Of a stretch of 64,000 nucleotides of DNA, positions 47,619 through 56,834 are shown piece after piece. The stretch is from Psychrobacter sp. PL19 (GTDB taxonomy: Bacteria > Pseudomonadota > Gammaproteobacteria > Pseudomonadales > Moraxellaceae), in NCBI RefSeq assembly GCF_017875835.1, contig NZ_JAGING010000001.1, positions 2,790,001 to 2,854,000 of the forward strand. The letters are read 5' to 3'. Each line of letters opens with the position of its first letter. The stretch's first letter is position 1. The notes under the pieces are model-generated. The model did no database searches and was not told the DNA's origin. It saw only the letters and a program-made list of their open reading frames with translations. Made by a program: the position numbers and the translations under genes.

Positions 47619-47660
47619 ACTAAAAAGCCCTCTTTGTCATAACAAAGAGGGCTTTTTAGT
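47619..47660. terminator. Bidirectional terminator between 6S RNA and fxsA
   Basis: Perfect 19-bp inverted repeat ACTAAAAAGCCCTCTTTGT and its complement with a short loop and T-runs on both sides. It lies about 170 bases beyond the 6S RNA end and 165 before the fxsA stop. Confidence 0.9.
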
Positions 47661-47823
47661 ATGGCAGATTTTGTTTTGGCTTAAATCCTAGTTTAAGAGG
47701 GGCAGATCAATGATCTTCATTACTCGACTATTCGTAAATTCCGAGAGTCACTGAATTGTCTTTACTGATCCGCTTTTACAAAAAACTTCATAATATAATC
47801 GCTACTGTCTAACGACCGATCAA

Positions 47824-48465
47824 CTACTCGTCATTAGCGGATTTAGTAATCTTCTTGACATCTTTCGGGATATTTTTGGCTGTGCCATCAACGGTGGTAT
47901 GCTGTTTGAAAACATTACCAAAAGAATTTTGTTGCTGCTTATCAAACGGGTTTTGACCACCCATGCCGCCTGAACCGCCGAATGGATTCTGACCACCCAT
48001 ACCACCAGCGCCGCCAAATGGATTTTGGCCACCCATTTGGCCGCCCATTTGGCCACCCATCTGCTTGGCCATCATTTCCATCATTTTTTGCTGATTGTTC
48101 ATGACATATTTATTGGCCACATCTTTTAGCTTCTTTTGCACAGGTGGTAATATCACTAATAATGCTAGCAGATCACTGACGACGCCTGGAATAAGCAATA
48201 AAATACCCGCGGCAGCCATAGCGACACTCTTAATCATGGTGGTCTCTGGTGGGCGCGACGACGAGTTCATCATGCCACCCGCTTTCATTTGCTGCGCCAT
48301 GGGATTGAGAGTAGCCAAACCTTTGCGAATAAAAGAGACACCAATGACAGCGGCAATGATAAACCAAACAAACACCAGCCAGCCACTAACAAACTGGGCA
48401 ATTAAGTACCACAGCAGCATCTCGATAATAAACCAAACAATGGCAATACCAACTATCTGACCCAT
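47824..48465 (-). CDS. fxsA: FxsA family membrane protein
   Basis: 213 residues. Three hydrophobic segments in the first 125 residues with the FxsA pattern (FIIEMLLWYLIAQFVSGWLV, IGVSFIRKGLATL, AAAGILLLIPGVVSDLLALLVILPPVQ). FxsA is an inner-membrane protein known for overcoming F exclusion of phage T7. The C-terminal 80 residues carry MGGQMGGQ and GGMGGQNPFGG repeats, unlike E. coli FxsA (158 residues). AGGA precedes the ATG at 48465; the frame extends to 48507. Confidence 0.87.
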   Translation of the reverse strand: MGQIVGIAIVWFIIEMLLWYLIAQFVSGWLVFVWFIIAAVIGVSFIRKGLATLNPMAQQMKAGGMMNSSSRPPETTMIKSVAMAAAGILLLIPGVVSDLLALLVILPPVQKKLKDVANKYVMNNQQKMMEMMAKQMGGQMGGQMGGQNPFGGAGGMGGQNPFGGSGGMGGQNPFDKQQQNSFGNVFKQHTTVDGTAKNIPKDVKKITKSANDE

Positions 48466-48559
48466 AAAATGTCGTCCTATAAAATTAAAACTGAAAAAAT
48501 TAAGCACTATGCAAATTAAAATATTGATCTTGTCATGTATATGGGGATGGCTTGCTATA

Positions 48560-48619
48560 CTATCAAACTTGCAGCTTATGCTATCAAACTTACGCCCTAT
48601 ACTATCAAACTTACGGCGG
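48560..48619. repeat. 21-bp tandem repeat, nearly three copies
   Basis: Units beginning CTATCAAACTT at 48560, 48581 and 48602, the last incomplete. They lie in the divergent region between fxsA and ruvC, 55 bases before ruvC, and create a false small frame with LSNL repeats. Confidence 0.8.
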
Positions 48620-48674
48620 TTTTTTAAGCTAAAAAATTATATAGAAGTAACCCGCAATACTAAAATGGAGTGTT

Positions 48675-49259
48675 ATGGCAATTATTATTGGAATTGATCC
48701 GGGTTCACGTATGACCGGCTATGGTATCGTCCAGCAAACTGGCGATAAGCTGACGTATATTGATGCCGGTACTATTCGCACTGACACCAAAGAGATGCCT
48801 GAGCGTCTGAAGCGCATCTTTAATGGTTTGACTCGCATTACTCAGCATCACCTAAAGTACGCTGAAGAGCCTATTTATGCGGCTATCGAACAAGTATTTA
48901 TGGCAGAAAACCCCGACTCTGCGCTCAAACTCGGGCAAGCGCGTGGCGCGGCCATTGCTGCTATGGTGGCCTTGGATTTAGAAGTATCAGAATATACCGC
49001 GCGGCAGATTAAACAAGCGGTTTGTGGTTATGGCGCCGCCGCTAAAGAGCAAGTGCAAGAGATGGTTTGTCGCATACTGTCGCTAGATGTAGTGCCACAA
49101 CAGGATGCCGCCGACGGACTGGCTTGCGCCATCTGTCATGCACACTCCAGCCACTCTATGAATAAGCTCCTGCTCAACAGCGGTGCGCGCGGTCGCGGCG
49201 CCTCTAAGAAAAAGGGCCGCTGGCGCTTAACGGAAGAAGATTTAGGCAACTTACGTTAA
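48675..49259 (+). CDS. ruvC: Crossover junction endodeoxyribonuclease RuvC
   Basis: 194 residues; dimeric nuclease that resolves Holliday junctions. Catalytic acidic residues: D8 in [13 protein letters not shown], Glu in [11 protein letters not shown], and the C-terminal pair in [20 protein letters not shown] stands four bases before the ATG. It is separate from ruvAB, which lie at 30.2-32.1 kb. A basic Gly/Lys-rich tail follows the nuclease fold. Confidence 0.96.
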   Translation: MAIIIGIDPGSRMTGYGIVQQTGDKLTYIDAGTIRTDTKEMPERLKRIFNGLTRITQHHLKYAEEPIYAAIEQVFMAENPDSALKLGQARGAAIAAMVALDLEVSEYTARQIKQAVCGYGAAAKEQVQEMVCRILSLDVVPQQDAADGLACAICHAHSSHSMNKLLLNSGARGRGASKKKGRWRLTEEDLGNLR

Positions 49260-49358
49260 CAATCTGGCGTTCTTTATAAAGAGCGACGCGTGGTTTTTAG
49301 TTGAGCGGCTACTAATTTATGTCGCATTATTTATGTGACTGGCACTATTGACCCTAGC

Positions 49359-50258
49359 TTATTTGGCGACGGCACTTTCTATAACCGTGTCTAACACGTA
49401 GGCATATTCTTCGCCCAACGCATCCTTATCTGACCTATCGTTTGTATTCAGCTTATAACGCTGTAAACGCAATACGTCATCATGCTTTCCGTCAGGCTGA
49501 TAACCATCAATATCCCCTACAAAATTAGCCCACTTGCCTTCACTGATCTTCACGCCTTGCTCATTGTAAGTAACAGACCTAACTTGCAGACACATCGCTG
49601 CACTATTATCTGTACAAGGTTTGGTCTCAGAATTCACAGCCCAAAATAAGGTCTCACCTTTACTGTGATATTTTGCTTGAGAAGTCATTTTTCCTTGCCA
49701 AACTAGGGTCGCAGAATCGCTAGTAACCTGGGTGAGCATGAGTGGTTCACCCTCAGCTAGACTTAACTGGCTTTCACCCTGCATCAATGTATTTAAGCGG
49801 TTTTCGGCCACATTTAAGTCATCGCATAGCATTTTTGTACTCATACTGTCTTCAGTCGTTATCGTCTGGCCTTGGAGCTGGTAGGCGGCGCCCATCGTAT
49901 TACAGCCGACGCTGTAGCTCACCGTATCTTGACCTTGATACTCACCAAAAGTCAGGATGACTTGGTCTTTAATAGCCAGTAGTGAGGTTAACGGCTGAGC
50001 ATCACTATCGGTAGCAGTGGCCAATGTCCAACGATAATGGGCCAAATTATCAATCATTTTTTGCTCGGCAGTGATGTTATCAGTGGCAGATGTGGCTTCA
50101 GCAGCCATAGCAGAGAGTACCACCTCATTGGCAGGGTCATTGGCACTGTTTCCTTCTGCCTCTGCTCCAGTAGTCGTTGAGGCATCGTTACAAGCGCTCA
50201 AAACCAAGCTGGCCGCTAGCAAACTTGGTAATAAGGCTAATTTCAAAGTCGGGGTCAT
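49359..50258 (-). CDS. META and DUF4377 domain lipoprotein
   Basis: 299 residues. The signal ends at the lipobox LVLSAC (Cys23). After an Ala/Asn/Glu-rich linker, a META (HslJ-like) domain spans about 70-190 (HYRWTLATATD, GCNTMGAAYQL, TKMLCDD), and a DUF4377-like domain covers about 195-290 (CLQVRSVTYNEQG, VLRLQRYKL, YVLDTVIE). META-domain proteins are envelope proteins linked to heat stress and novobiocin resistance in E. coli; DUF4377 is of unknown function. It is probably an outer-membrane lipoprotein. Its ATG has an AGG seven bases upstream. Confidence 0.82.
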   Translation of the reverse strand: MTPTLKLALLPSLLAASLVLSACNDASTTTGAEAEGNSANDPANEVVLSAMAAEATSATDNITAEQKMIDNLAHYRWTLATATDSDAQPLTSLLAIKDQVILTFGEYQGQDTVSYSVGCNTMGAAYQLQGQTITTEDSMSTKMLCDDLNVAENRLNTLMQGESQLSLAEGEPLMLTQVTSDSATLVWQGKMTSQAKYHSKGETLFWAVNSETKPCTDNSAAMCLQVRSVTYNEQGVKISEGKWANFVGDIDGYQPDGKHDDVLRLQRYKLNTNDRSDKDALGEEYAYVLDTVIESAVAK

Positions 50259-50480
50259 AATTACACCTATCGTATTACTTATCTATTAGAGTACTTTTTT
50301 AGAGCATCTATTGGTGATAGTCGCTATTTCTAAAATACTCACCTTTAATAACCCATTCACTTTTAAAGTGGTGGTTATTAATTGGTTATTAATTGGGTAT
50401 TGACTGGGTACTAATTTAGGAACTGGCTGGGGTACTGGTTTGAGAACTAGCTAGTTTGGGAACGAACTAGGGTGCCTATT
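50259..50480. other. Upstream region of the META lipoprotein gene
   Basis: About 220 bases with degenerate direct repeats built on TTGGTTATTAATTGG and GGTACTGG/GAACTAG words (50370-50470). No gene. Confidence 0.4.
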
Positions 50481-50535
50481 TGGTCTATTATTTTTGGTCT
50501 ATTATTTTTGGTCTATTATTTTTGGTCTATTATTT
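50481..50535. repeat. 14-bp tandem repeat, about four copies
   Basis: TGGTCTATTATTTT is repeated at 50481, 50495, 50509 and (13 of 14 bases) 50523. Confidence 0.95.
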
Positions 50536-50726
50536 GACACATAGTCGGTTCAACATAAAAGAGGGTCAGTTGTAGCAAGGTAGCACTGTGCTGTTTCTAA
50601 ATTAGGTTAATGATATCGCGCCGGTCAAAAACACGGAATCACCCGACCACTATAGCCTTGATGTCTATATACCTTGTAATGAAGTGTTGAGTTTCATTGC
50701 CCATATTTCTGACACGTTATTTGTAA

Positions 50727-50864
50727 TATAGTCAATGAAAAGTAATATCGATACATAACCTACTGCTGGCATACGTTTTTCTTGCTTGCTGTGCCTAGGC
50801 AGACAGAGGCGGCAAAAAGCTGATACCAGCAGTACCGTCGCGTTTTTAAGGTATTTTAACGATA
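50727..50864 (+). repeat. Dispersed MITE-like element, family 1, copy D
   Basis: 138 bp, full length, between the META lipoprotein and gst genes. Differs from copy C at only a few bases. Confidence 0.9.
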
Positions 50865-50982
50865 GCTACTTTTGAATTTTCTAAATGTCTATAAAAAAAT
50901 ATGGATAATTGCTTATAGTTGCAACTATCCACATTCTTATATCGAGCCCAGCTTAAATATTTTACAACCACTTGCACTGCTT

Positions 50983-51642
50983 CTAATCAACCGTTTTAGA
51001 TACGGCTTTGGCCATTTTTTGGTTGCTAAAGCGCTCATGCATCATACGATAAAAACGTGCCAGATTGTCACCCTGCTTAACAGGATTTACTTTTAATAAC
51101 TTACCAAAATCTAAGCTCAGATATAACACAATATCAGCAAAGCTTAGCTGATCATTTACCAAGTACTCACGATCTTGCAAAGCTGCTTCAAAATAAGCCA
51201 AGGCTTTAACCGCGCGCGCGATAGACGACGCTACGAAATCTGCTACCTGATCGACGCGCTGAGCTTTGGAGGGGTGGCCGTGCTGAAAGGCCAGCATAAG
51301 ATTATACAACACTTCAAGCTCAGCAATACGGCGCATGGCACAGACTTGTGCACGCTGTATCACATCATTGCCCATAACCGAACGCTCACCATAGACGCGA
51401 TCCAGATATTCACAGATAGCCTGTGAGTCATTAAGTACGGTACCGTCATCTAGCGTTAGTACGGGTACCGTTTGCATAGGATTAATTTTTGTGAAGGCTT
51501 CTGAGAGCTGTTCCTCAGCACCAAAGTCGATATCTATCACATCGATATCATCCATATTGTCAATATCGATGCCTTTTGAGGCCAATAAAATAATAGCTTT
51601 GCGTGGATTAGGTGCAGTGCGGGTTAGATATAACTTTTTCAT
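50983..51642 (-). CDS. Glutathione S-transferase family protein
   Basis: 219 residues. An N-terminal thioredoxin fold (KKLYLTRTAPNPRKAIILLASKG) with the cis-proline block TVPVLTLDDGTVLNDSQAICEYLD, and an all-helical C-terminal domain (about 95-215). The family conjugates glutathione to electrophiles; the exact substrate is not evident. The Asn-Pro and Ser/Thr residues near position 8-12 suggest a bacterial GST of the same broad type as YfcF/GstA. AGGGAG precedes the ATG. It lies 205 bases after the peroxiredoxin gene on the same strand. Confidence 0.85.
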   Translation of the reverse strand: MKKLYLTRTAPNPRKAIILLASKGIDIDNMDDIDVIDIDFGAEEQLSEAFTKINPMQTVPVLTLDDGTVLNDSQAICEYLDRVYGERSVMGNDVIQRAQVCAMRRIAELEVLYNLMLAFQHGHPSKAQRVDQVADFVASSIARAVKALAYFEAALQDREYLVNDQLSFADIVLYLSLDFGKLLKVNPVKQGDNLARFYRMMHERFSNQKMAKAVSKTVD

Positions 51643-51767
51643 GGCAAACTCCCTGTAAGGTTAATAAAGTAAGATTAATAAAGTAGTGATTCAGCGCTTT
51701 TATCTGACCTTGCTATCATAGCAAAACCTTATCGACTCTTGTTAGGTAAATATGTCAGACAAATAGC

Positions 51768-51801
51768 AAAAAGCCCCACAACCTTAAATTGTGAGGCTTT
51801 T
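51768..51801 (-). terminator. Terminator of the peroxiredoxin gene
   Basis: On the minus strand AAAGCCTCACAA pairs with TTGTGGGGCTTT (one wobble), followed by a T-run. It lies about 50 bases after the stop. Confidence 0.85.
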
Positions 51802-51847
51802 AAATATTAGTCGTGATACTGCTTTTTTGTGCTGTACGTTATCGAGC

Positions 51848-52486
51848 TTACTTGTTTGGTGCAGGCGTCGTCCGTAAATAAGGCTTAATCTCTGTATGAC
51901 CTTTGGGATAATTGGCTGCAATGTCTTCATTTTTGACACTGGGTGGAATGATGACGTCATCGCCTTCTTTCCAATCAACCGGGGTCGCGACGTTGTATTT
52001 ATCAGACAGTTGCATGGCGTCAATCACACGTACGATTTCATCAAAGTTACGACCACAGCTGGCAGGATAAGTCAGCGTCAAACGCACTTTTTTCTTAGGG
52101 TCGATAATGAATACGCTTCTAACCGTAGCAGTATTATCAGCATTCGGATGGATCATGTCATATAGGTTTGCCACTTTGCGATCCGGATCAGCAATAATAG
52201 GGAAGTTCACGGCAGTGCCCTGAGTTTCTTCAATATCACTAACCCAGCCTTTATGATCTTCTAAGCCGTCAACTGATAGTGCGATTGACTTGGTATTGCG
52301 CTTTTGAAACTCACCGCCCAATGCGGCGGTACGGCCCAGCTCAGTAGTACATACTGGCGTATAGTCAGCAGGATGTGAGAAAAAAACGACCCAGCCATCG
52401 CCCGCCCAATCATAAAAATTGATATCGCCTTCTGTTGTGCTCGCGTCAAAATTTGGTGCGTCATCACCCAAACGTAAATGTGCCAT
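51848..52486 (-). CDS. Peroxiredoxin, 1-Cys (Prx6) type
   Basis: 212 residues. The peroxidatic cysteine is C46 in HPADYTPVCTTEL, with the conserved arginine and the long C-terminal arm (VDWKEGDDVIIPPSVKNEDIAANYPKG in outline) typical of Prx6-type enzymes, which dimerise through it. Reduces hydrogen peroxide and alkyl peroxides in the cytoplasm; the resolving thiol may come from glutathione, and a GST gene lies next to it. An AAGGAA site precedes the ATG. Confidence 0.93.
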   Translation of the reverse strand: MAHLRLGDDAPNFDASTTEGDINFYDWAGDGWVVFFSHPADYTPVCTTELGRTAALGGEFQKRNTKSIALSVDGLEDHKGWVSDIEETQGTAVNFPIIADPDRKVANLYDMIHPNADNTATVRSVFIIDPKKKVRLTLTYPASCGRNFDEIVRVIDAMQLSDKYNVATPVDWKEGDDVIIPPSVKNEDIAANYPKGHTEIKPYLRTTPAPNK

Positions 52487-52750
52487 GCTTAATTCCTTAT
52501 TTATGAGTAGTTTTGAGCGCTCATGCCGACGCTAATGTCGAAGTGTGCCATTGCGCTATATTATTATCATCGCGGGTTCAGCTATTAATGACTAACTTAA
52601 CTAATAACTTAACTAATAACTAAAGCCGCGTCCTTGGAAGCTCATTCCATCTTAACAAACTGGTTACCAATGTCTTGTGATGGATTGTAATGCCATTATA
52701 ACACCTGCAATACTGCTATATGAGGCTGACTACTTTCAGTAAGACCTAGA
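52487..52750. other. Upstream region of the peroxiredoxin gene
   Basis: About 265 bases. A short direct repeat AACTTAACTAAT lies at about 52593-52620. No OxyR-type site could be identified with confidence. Confidence 0.35.
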
Positions 52751-52888
52751 TATAGTCAATGAAAAGTAATATCGATATATAACGCACTGCTGGTATAATT
52801 TTTTCTTGCTTGCTGTGCCTACGCAGACAGAGGCTGCAAAAAACTTATACCAGCAGTACCGTCACGTTTTTAAGCTATTTTAACGATA
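52751..52888 (+). repeat. Dispersed MITE-like element, family 1, copy E
   Basis: 138 bp, full length, between the peroxiredoxin gene and the glnS terminator; somewhat more diverged than C and D. Confidence 0.9.
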
Positions 52889-52930
52889 GCTATTTTAACT
52901 ATAGCTATTAAGGCGCTTAGCGTTTTCCAT

Positions 52931-52964
52931 AAAAAAGCCCACCTCTAGCCTACTAGAAATGGGC
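52931..52964 (-). terminator. Terminator of glnS
   Basis: On the minus strand a 12-bp stem (GCCCATTTCTAG with CTAGAGGTGGGC, two G-U pairs, loop TAGG) is followed by six T, about 90 bases after the glnS stop. Confidence 0.88.
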
Positions 52965-53000
52965 GTGCTTGCAAACCACTATTGTCAGATCTTAATTTGT

Positions 53001-53043
53001 TAAGTCTTAAGTCTTAACTCTTAACTCATAACTCATAACTCTA
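53001..53043. repeat. Degenerate 10-mer repeats downstream of glnS
   Basis: Runs of TTAAGTC, TTAACTC and ATAACTC words repeat about six times just after the glnS stop codon. Confidence 0.6.
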
Positions 53044-53054
53044 AGCTGTGTCAA

Positions 53055-54797
53055 TTAAGCTGGTTTATAGCTGTCACGTAAGCTCACGATTTGGTTAAAT
53101 ACCGGCTTCTCATTGCTATGCTCGAGAGCATCGCTAATAAAGTAGCCTTCACGCTCAAACTGAAAGCGTGTGCCAGCATCGGCATTGACCAATGACGGCT
53201 CAACCACTGCGTTAAGCTCAGTCAAGGAATTGGGGTTTAGCGCGCCATGAACATCGCTCACGCTACCCGGGTCTTCGACACTAAACAGCGACTGATATAA
53301 ACGTACAGTAGCGGGCACGCCTTGACTGGCCGATACCCAATGAATCACACCCTTGACCTTGCGACCTTCAGGATTGTTACCTAGGGTAGTCGGATCTATG
53401 GTCGCTTTTAGCTCAATAACCTGGCCGTTTTCATCAGTAATATGCTCGCTCACTGCCAATATATAAGTATTGCGCAGACGAATTTCAGTCTTTTCGGGTG
53501 ACAAACGTTTGTAACCCGCTGGTGGCTCAATTTCGTAGTCACCTTGGTCAATATAAAGCGTCTCAGTAAAGGGAATTTCACGCTCGCCCATATCGGCGAC
53601 GTTCGGATGATTAGGCTGCGTTAACCACAGGGTTTTTGACTGATCGTCCCAGCGTGCATTGACACTGTCCGCTTTTTGCGACTCCCAACTACTAACCGCT
53701 TCTGCGAAGTTAGTAATGGTCACTTTTAACGGTTTTAGTACGGCCATACCGCGGGCAGTAGTGTCATCTAATGACTGACGAATACTAAACTCTAGCAGAC
53801 GCATATCAACCACGCCGTCCGATTTAGCGATACCGACCCGATTACAAAAGTCGCGCAAGCCTGCAGGGGTATAACCACGGCGGCGCATGCCAGCAACCGT
53901 GGGCATACGCGGGTCATCCCAACCATCGACGATACCTTCATCGACCAATTGCTTGAGCTTACGCTTACTGGTCAAGGTATGGTCCACGTTCAAGCGGGAA
54001 AATTCATACTGATGCGGTGGCTGCTCAAAGCCGATTTTATTGACGATCCAATCATAAAACGGGCGATGATCTTCAAACTCTAAGGTACACAATGAATGGG
54101 TAATATTTTCAATGGCATCTGATAACGGATGGGCAAAATCATACATTGGATAGATGCACCATTTATCGCCGGTCTGATGATGCTCTTGATGCATGACCCG
54201 ATAAATAATCGGGTCGCGCATGTTCATATTGGCATCAGACATGTCAATCTTGGCACGCAAAACCGCTTTACCTTCCGCGTATTTAGCATTTTTCATATCA
54301 GCAAACAATTGCAAGTTATCGGCAACACTGGCATCACGCTGCGGCGATGGCTTGCCGGCTTCCTTATATGAACCACGATGGTCTTTGATTTGCTCAGGCG
54401 TTTGCAAGTCTACATAGGCCTCGCCCTGCTCAATTAATTGTACCGCCCACGCATGTAGTTGGTCAAAATAGCTAGACGCATGTAACGCCTCGCCTGCCCA
54501 CTCAAAGCCCAGCCAATGCAAATCTTTTTTGATATTATCGATGTAGTCCTGTTTCTCAGCCGTTGGATTGGTGTCGTCATAACGCAAATGACAAATACCA
54601 TCAAACTCTTCGGCAACGCCAAAGTTTAAGCAGATAGACTTCACGTGGCCAAGGTGCAAATAACCATTGGGCTCAGGTGGAAAACGAGTGACAATCTGGT
54701 TGTATTTTTGTGCCTTAATGTCCTCACGAATTATATTACGAATAAAGTCGTTTTTTGGTTCCACTTTTTGTTCAGTATTGCTCGAGTGCTCACTCAT
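53055..54797 (-). CDS. glnS: Glutamine--tRNA ligase
   Basis: 580 residues; class I synthetase. The HIGH-type motif is in PPEPNGYLHLGHVKS and the KMSKS-type motif is TLTSKRKL; YDDTNPTAEKQDY and the two C-terminal anticodon-binding beta barrels (about 350-560) are present. The length is close to that of E. coli GlnS (554), with a 12-residue N-terminal extension. AGGAG lies nine bases before the ATG. It is a single-gene unit with its own terminator. Confidence 0.97.
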   Translation of the reverse strand: MSEHSSNTEQKVEPKNDFIRNIIREDIKAQKYNQIVTRFPPEPNGYLHLGHVKSICLNFGVAEEFDGICHLRYDDTNPTAEKQDYIDNIKKDLHWLGFEWAGEALHASSYFDQLHAWAVQLIEQGEAYVDLQTPEQIKDHRGSYKEAGKPSPQRDASVADNLQLFADMKNAKYAEGKAVLRAKIDMSDANMNMRDPIIYRVMHQEHHQTGDKWCIYPMYDFAHPLSDAIENITHSLCTLEFEDHRPFYDWIVNKIGFEQPPHQYEFSRLNVDHTLTSKRKLKQLVDEGIVDGWDDPRMPTVAGMRRRGYTPAGLRDFCNRVGIAKSDGVVDMRLLEFSIRQSLDDTTARGMAVLKPLKVTITNFAEAVSSWESQKADSVNARWDDQSKTLWLTQPNHPNVADMGEREIPFTETLYIDQGDYEIEPPAGYKRLSPEKTEIRLRNTYILAVSEHITDENGQVIELKATIDPTTLGNNPEGRKVKGVIHWVSASQGVPATVRLYQSLFSVEDPGSVSDVHGALNPNSLTELNAVVEPSLVNADAGTRFQFEREGYFISDALEHSNEKPVFNQIVSLRDSYKPA

Positions 54798-54964
54798 GGG
54801 GCATTGCTCCTAACGCAAATTAATCAGGTTATAGTGCGTGCCATCACGCATCATAGAAAAATTCAAAAGTCATAAAGAAAATAAAAGTTATGACAAAGAT
54901 ACAGTCGGTTTACTTTACAACGGGTACAGTGTGGCTGGGATAAATTTTTGCAGTACATGCACAC
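54798..54964. other. Divergent upstream region of glnS and ppiB
   Basis: No gene; it continues into the family-2 repeat at 54965-55109 and then a further 190 bases to ppiB. It should carry the glnS promoter. Confidence 0.35.
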
Positions 54965-55109
54965 ATAGTTAAACCAATTTAAAAAAGATACAGTGCTACT
55001 GTTATGAATTTTTCGCAGCCTCTGTCACGCTTGCGAACAGCAAGCGAGAAAAATTTATACCAGCAGCACGCTGACATAAATGTACCTATTTTATTTTGAA
55101 CTGGCTATA
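54965..55109 (+). repeat. MITE-like element, family 2, copy I
   Basis: About 145 bp, the clearest family-2 copy: left end ATAGTTAAACCAATTTAAAA, inner core GCCTCTGTCACGCTTGCGAA followed by CAGCAAGCGAGAAAAA, and right end TTTTGAACTGGCTATA. The core is an inverted arrangement around the GCTTGCGAACAGCAAGC hairpin. Confidence 0.75.
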
Positions 55110-55299
55110 GCGTATCTATTTTATTTGCTATTAACTATATTAATAATTTATAAGGTTGCGTTATTCTATCAGGTTTCTCAAACGCATTAACAGCCTGATA
55201 CATGACAGGCGACAAAAAAGCCGTTAGACTAAGCCTAACTTTTTATCAACAACTCACCACAGTGCCATTTTAGGTACTGCAATTAGAAAGGAATACAGT

Positions 55300-55812
55300 A
55301 TGGTAGATATGCCAGTAGTAGAACTTGACACCACTATGGGTGCAATCGTTATCGAACTTAACGAAGAAAAAGCGCCAAAAACCGTAGAAAACTTTTTAAA
55401 CTACGTCAAATCTGGTCAGTATGACGGTACCATCTTTCATCGCATCATCGACGGCTTTATGATTCAAGGCGGCGGTATGGATGCTGAGATGAATGAAAAA
55501 GGCACCAATGCGCCTATTCAAAACGAAGCAGACAATGGTCTGAAAAATAACGCTGGCACGCTAGCCATGGCGCGTACCCAGGATCCACACTCAGCAACCA
55601 GCCAGTTCTTTGTCAACGTAAAAGACAATGACTTTTTAAACCATACTGGCAAAAATGCCCAAGGTTGGGGTTATACCGTCTTTGGTAAAGTCACGAGCGG
55701 TATGGACGTCATCGAAAAAATGCGCGGCGTCCCTACTGGTCGTTTCGGTATGCATGCTGATGTGCCAAAAGAAGCGGTTATCATCAACTCAGCGACCATC
55801 GTTTCTAAATAA
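55300..55812 (+). CDS. ppiB: Peptidyl-prolyl cis-trans isomerase B (cyclophilin)
   Basis: 170 residues; cytoplasmic cyclophilin that catalyses proline isomerisation. Catalytic-site blocks [16 protein letters not shown] (with the active-site Arg), [18 protein letters not shown], and [10 protein letters not shown] are present; no signal peptide, so it is PpiB rather than PpiA. AAGGA precedes the ATG. It is followed after 60 bases by lpxH on the same strand, the ppiB-lpxH order seen also in E. coli. Confidence 0.95.
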   Translation: MVDMPVVELDTTMGAIVIELNEEKAPKTVENFLNYVKSGQYDGTIFHRIIDGFMIQGGGMDAEMNEKGTNAPIQNEADNGLKNNAGTLAMARTQDPHSATSQFFVNVKDNDFLNHTGKNAQGWGYTVFGKVTSGMDVIEKMRGVPTGRFGMHADVPKEAVIINSATIVSK

Positions 55813-55872
55813 GTAGTTTCTGAATAAGCACTTTCTAAATAAATAACCAGCCATCATTTAAGGTTATGATAA

Positions 55873-56724
55873 ATGCAAAATTTTAATCATCTGATTACCA
55901 CCCGCCCTCATGAAGTGCGGCAAGTACTCATTAGCGATTTGCATTTATCGCCTGAAGAGCCTGCCCTAGTGCAGGCTTTTTTGGCGCTGCTTGATGATTG
56001 CCTGGCCCTGCCAGCCCTTAAACGCTTGTTTATTCTAGGCGATTGGTTTGAAGTGTGGCTGGGTGATGACGCTTATTTGACTTTAGCAAAAGCAGAACAA
56101 CAGGCCCATTGGCTCACGCCGCTGATTGCCAAACTCAAACAGCTACGGATAGACGGTTGCGAAATCTTAGTCATGCATGGCAATCGTGATTTTTTATTAG
56201 GTCAGCCCTTTTGTAGTCTATTCGGTGGCCAGATCATCTATGAGCCTTATAAGCTAGTCATTGGCGAGCAGAGTTACCGCTTAGAACATGGTGACGCGCT
56301 ATGTACCGATGATAAAAAATATCAATTTTTTCGCAAAATAATGCGCCACCGCTTGACCCAGTGGTATCTGCTCAATAAATCACTAGAAAAACGCTTGGCT
56401 ATCGCTGATAAAATGCGCCATAAAAGCCAGCAGAACAATACCACCAAAGCGTCCTATATCATGGATGTCAATGAAGTGTCAGTAAATAGAGCCGTTTACA
56501 GCTTTGACGCGCTGCTACATGGTCACACCCATCGCCCTAGGATTCATCGCAGCTCTGACGGCAAAAGCCGCTACGTGCTAGGGGATTGGCGGTTATCAGA
56601 TACAGAAACACGCCAGCCAAAAGTTAGCGCGGTTATCGGTACGATTACCGCCGACATAAACGCAGACCATAATGATCCTAGCGCTGAGTTTAATTTGATT
56701 GAATTTAAATATTTGTCCAGATAA
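55873..56724 (+). CDS. lpxH: UDP-2,3-diacylglucosamine diphosphatase
   Basis: 283 residues; metal-dependent hydrolase that makes lipid X in lipid A synthesis, at the inner membrane face. Metal-binding motifs in order: SDLHLS near residue 22, LGDWFEVWLGDD near 57, MHGNRDFLLG near 103, and LLHGHTHRPRIH near 215-228. About 40 residues longer than E. coli LpxH (240), with an insert after SADK and a C-terminal tail. It follows ppiB and ends before a strong bidirectional terminator. Confidence 0.95.
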   Translation: MQNFNHLITTRPHEVRQVLISDLHLSPEEPALVQAFLALLDDCLALPALKRLFILGDWFEVWLGDDAYLTLAKAEQQAHWLTPLIAKLKQLRIDGCEILVMHGNRDFLLGQPFCSLFGGQIIYEPYKLVIGEQSYRLEHGDALCTDDKKYQFFRKIMRHRLTQWYLLNKSLEKRLAIADKMRHKSQQNNTTKASYIMDVNEVSVNRAVYSFDALLHGHTHRPRIHRSSDGKSRYVLGDWRLSDTETRQPKVSAVIGTITADINADHNDPSAEFNLIEFKYLSR

Positions 56725-56766
56725 GGCCGCGACTTTAAAAACTCATAATTTAAAAACTCATAATTT

Positions 56767-56806
56767 AAAAAAAAGGTCTGTTGAATATTCAACAGACCTT
56801 TTTTTA
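56767..56806. terminator. Bidirectional terminator between lpxH and orn
   Basis: Perfect inverted repeat AAAAAAAAGGTCTGTTGAAT / ATTCAACAGACCTTTTTTT with T-runs on both strands, between convergent genes. Confidence 0.92.
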
Positions 56807-56834
56807 CAATAGCCTTTCTAACTTGACACCAGCT

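Noticed and set aside
48509..48697. 62-codon frame with LSNL repeats ahead of ruvC
   Set aside because: It is produced by the 21-bp tandem repeat, has no ribosome binding site and overlaps the start of ruvC.
39161..50535. Possible CRISPR arrays
   Set aside because: The short repeats at 39161, 45320 and 50481 are contiguous without spacers, are only 11-14 bp long, and there are no cas genes.
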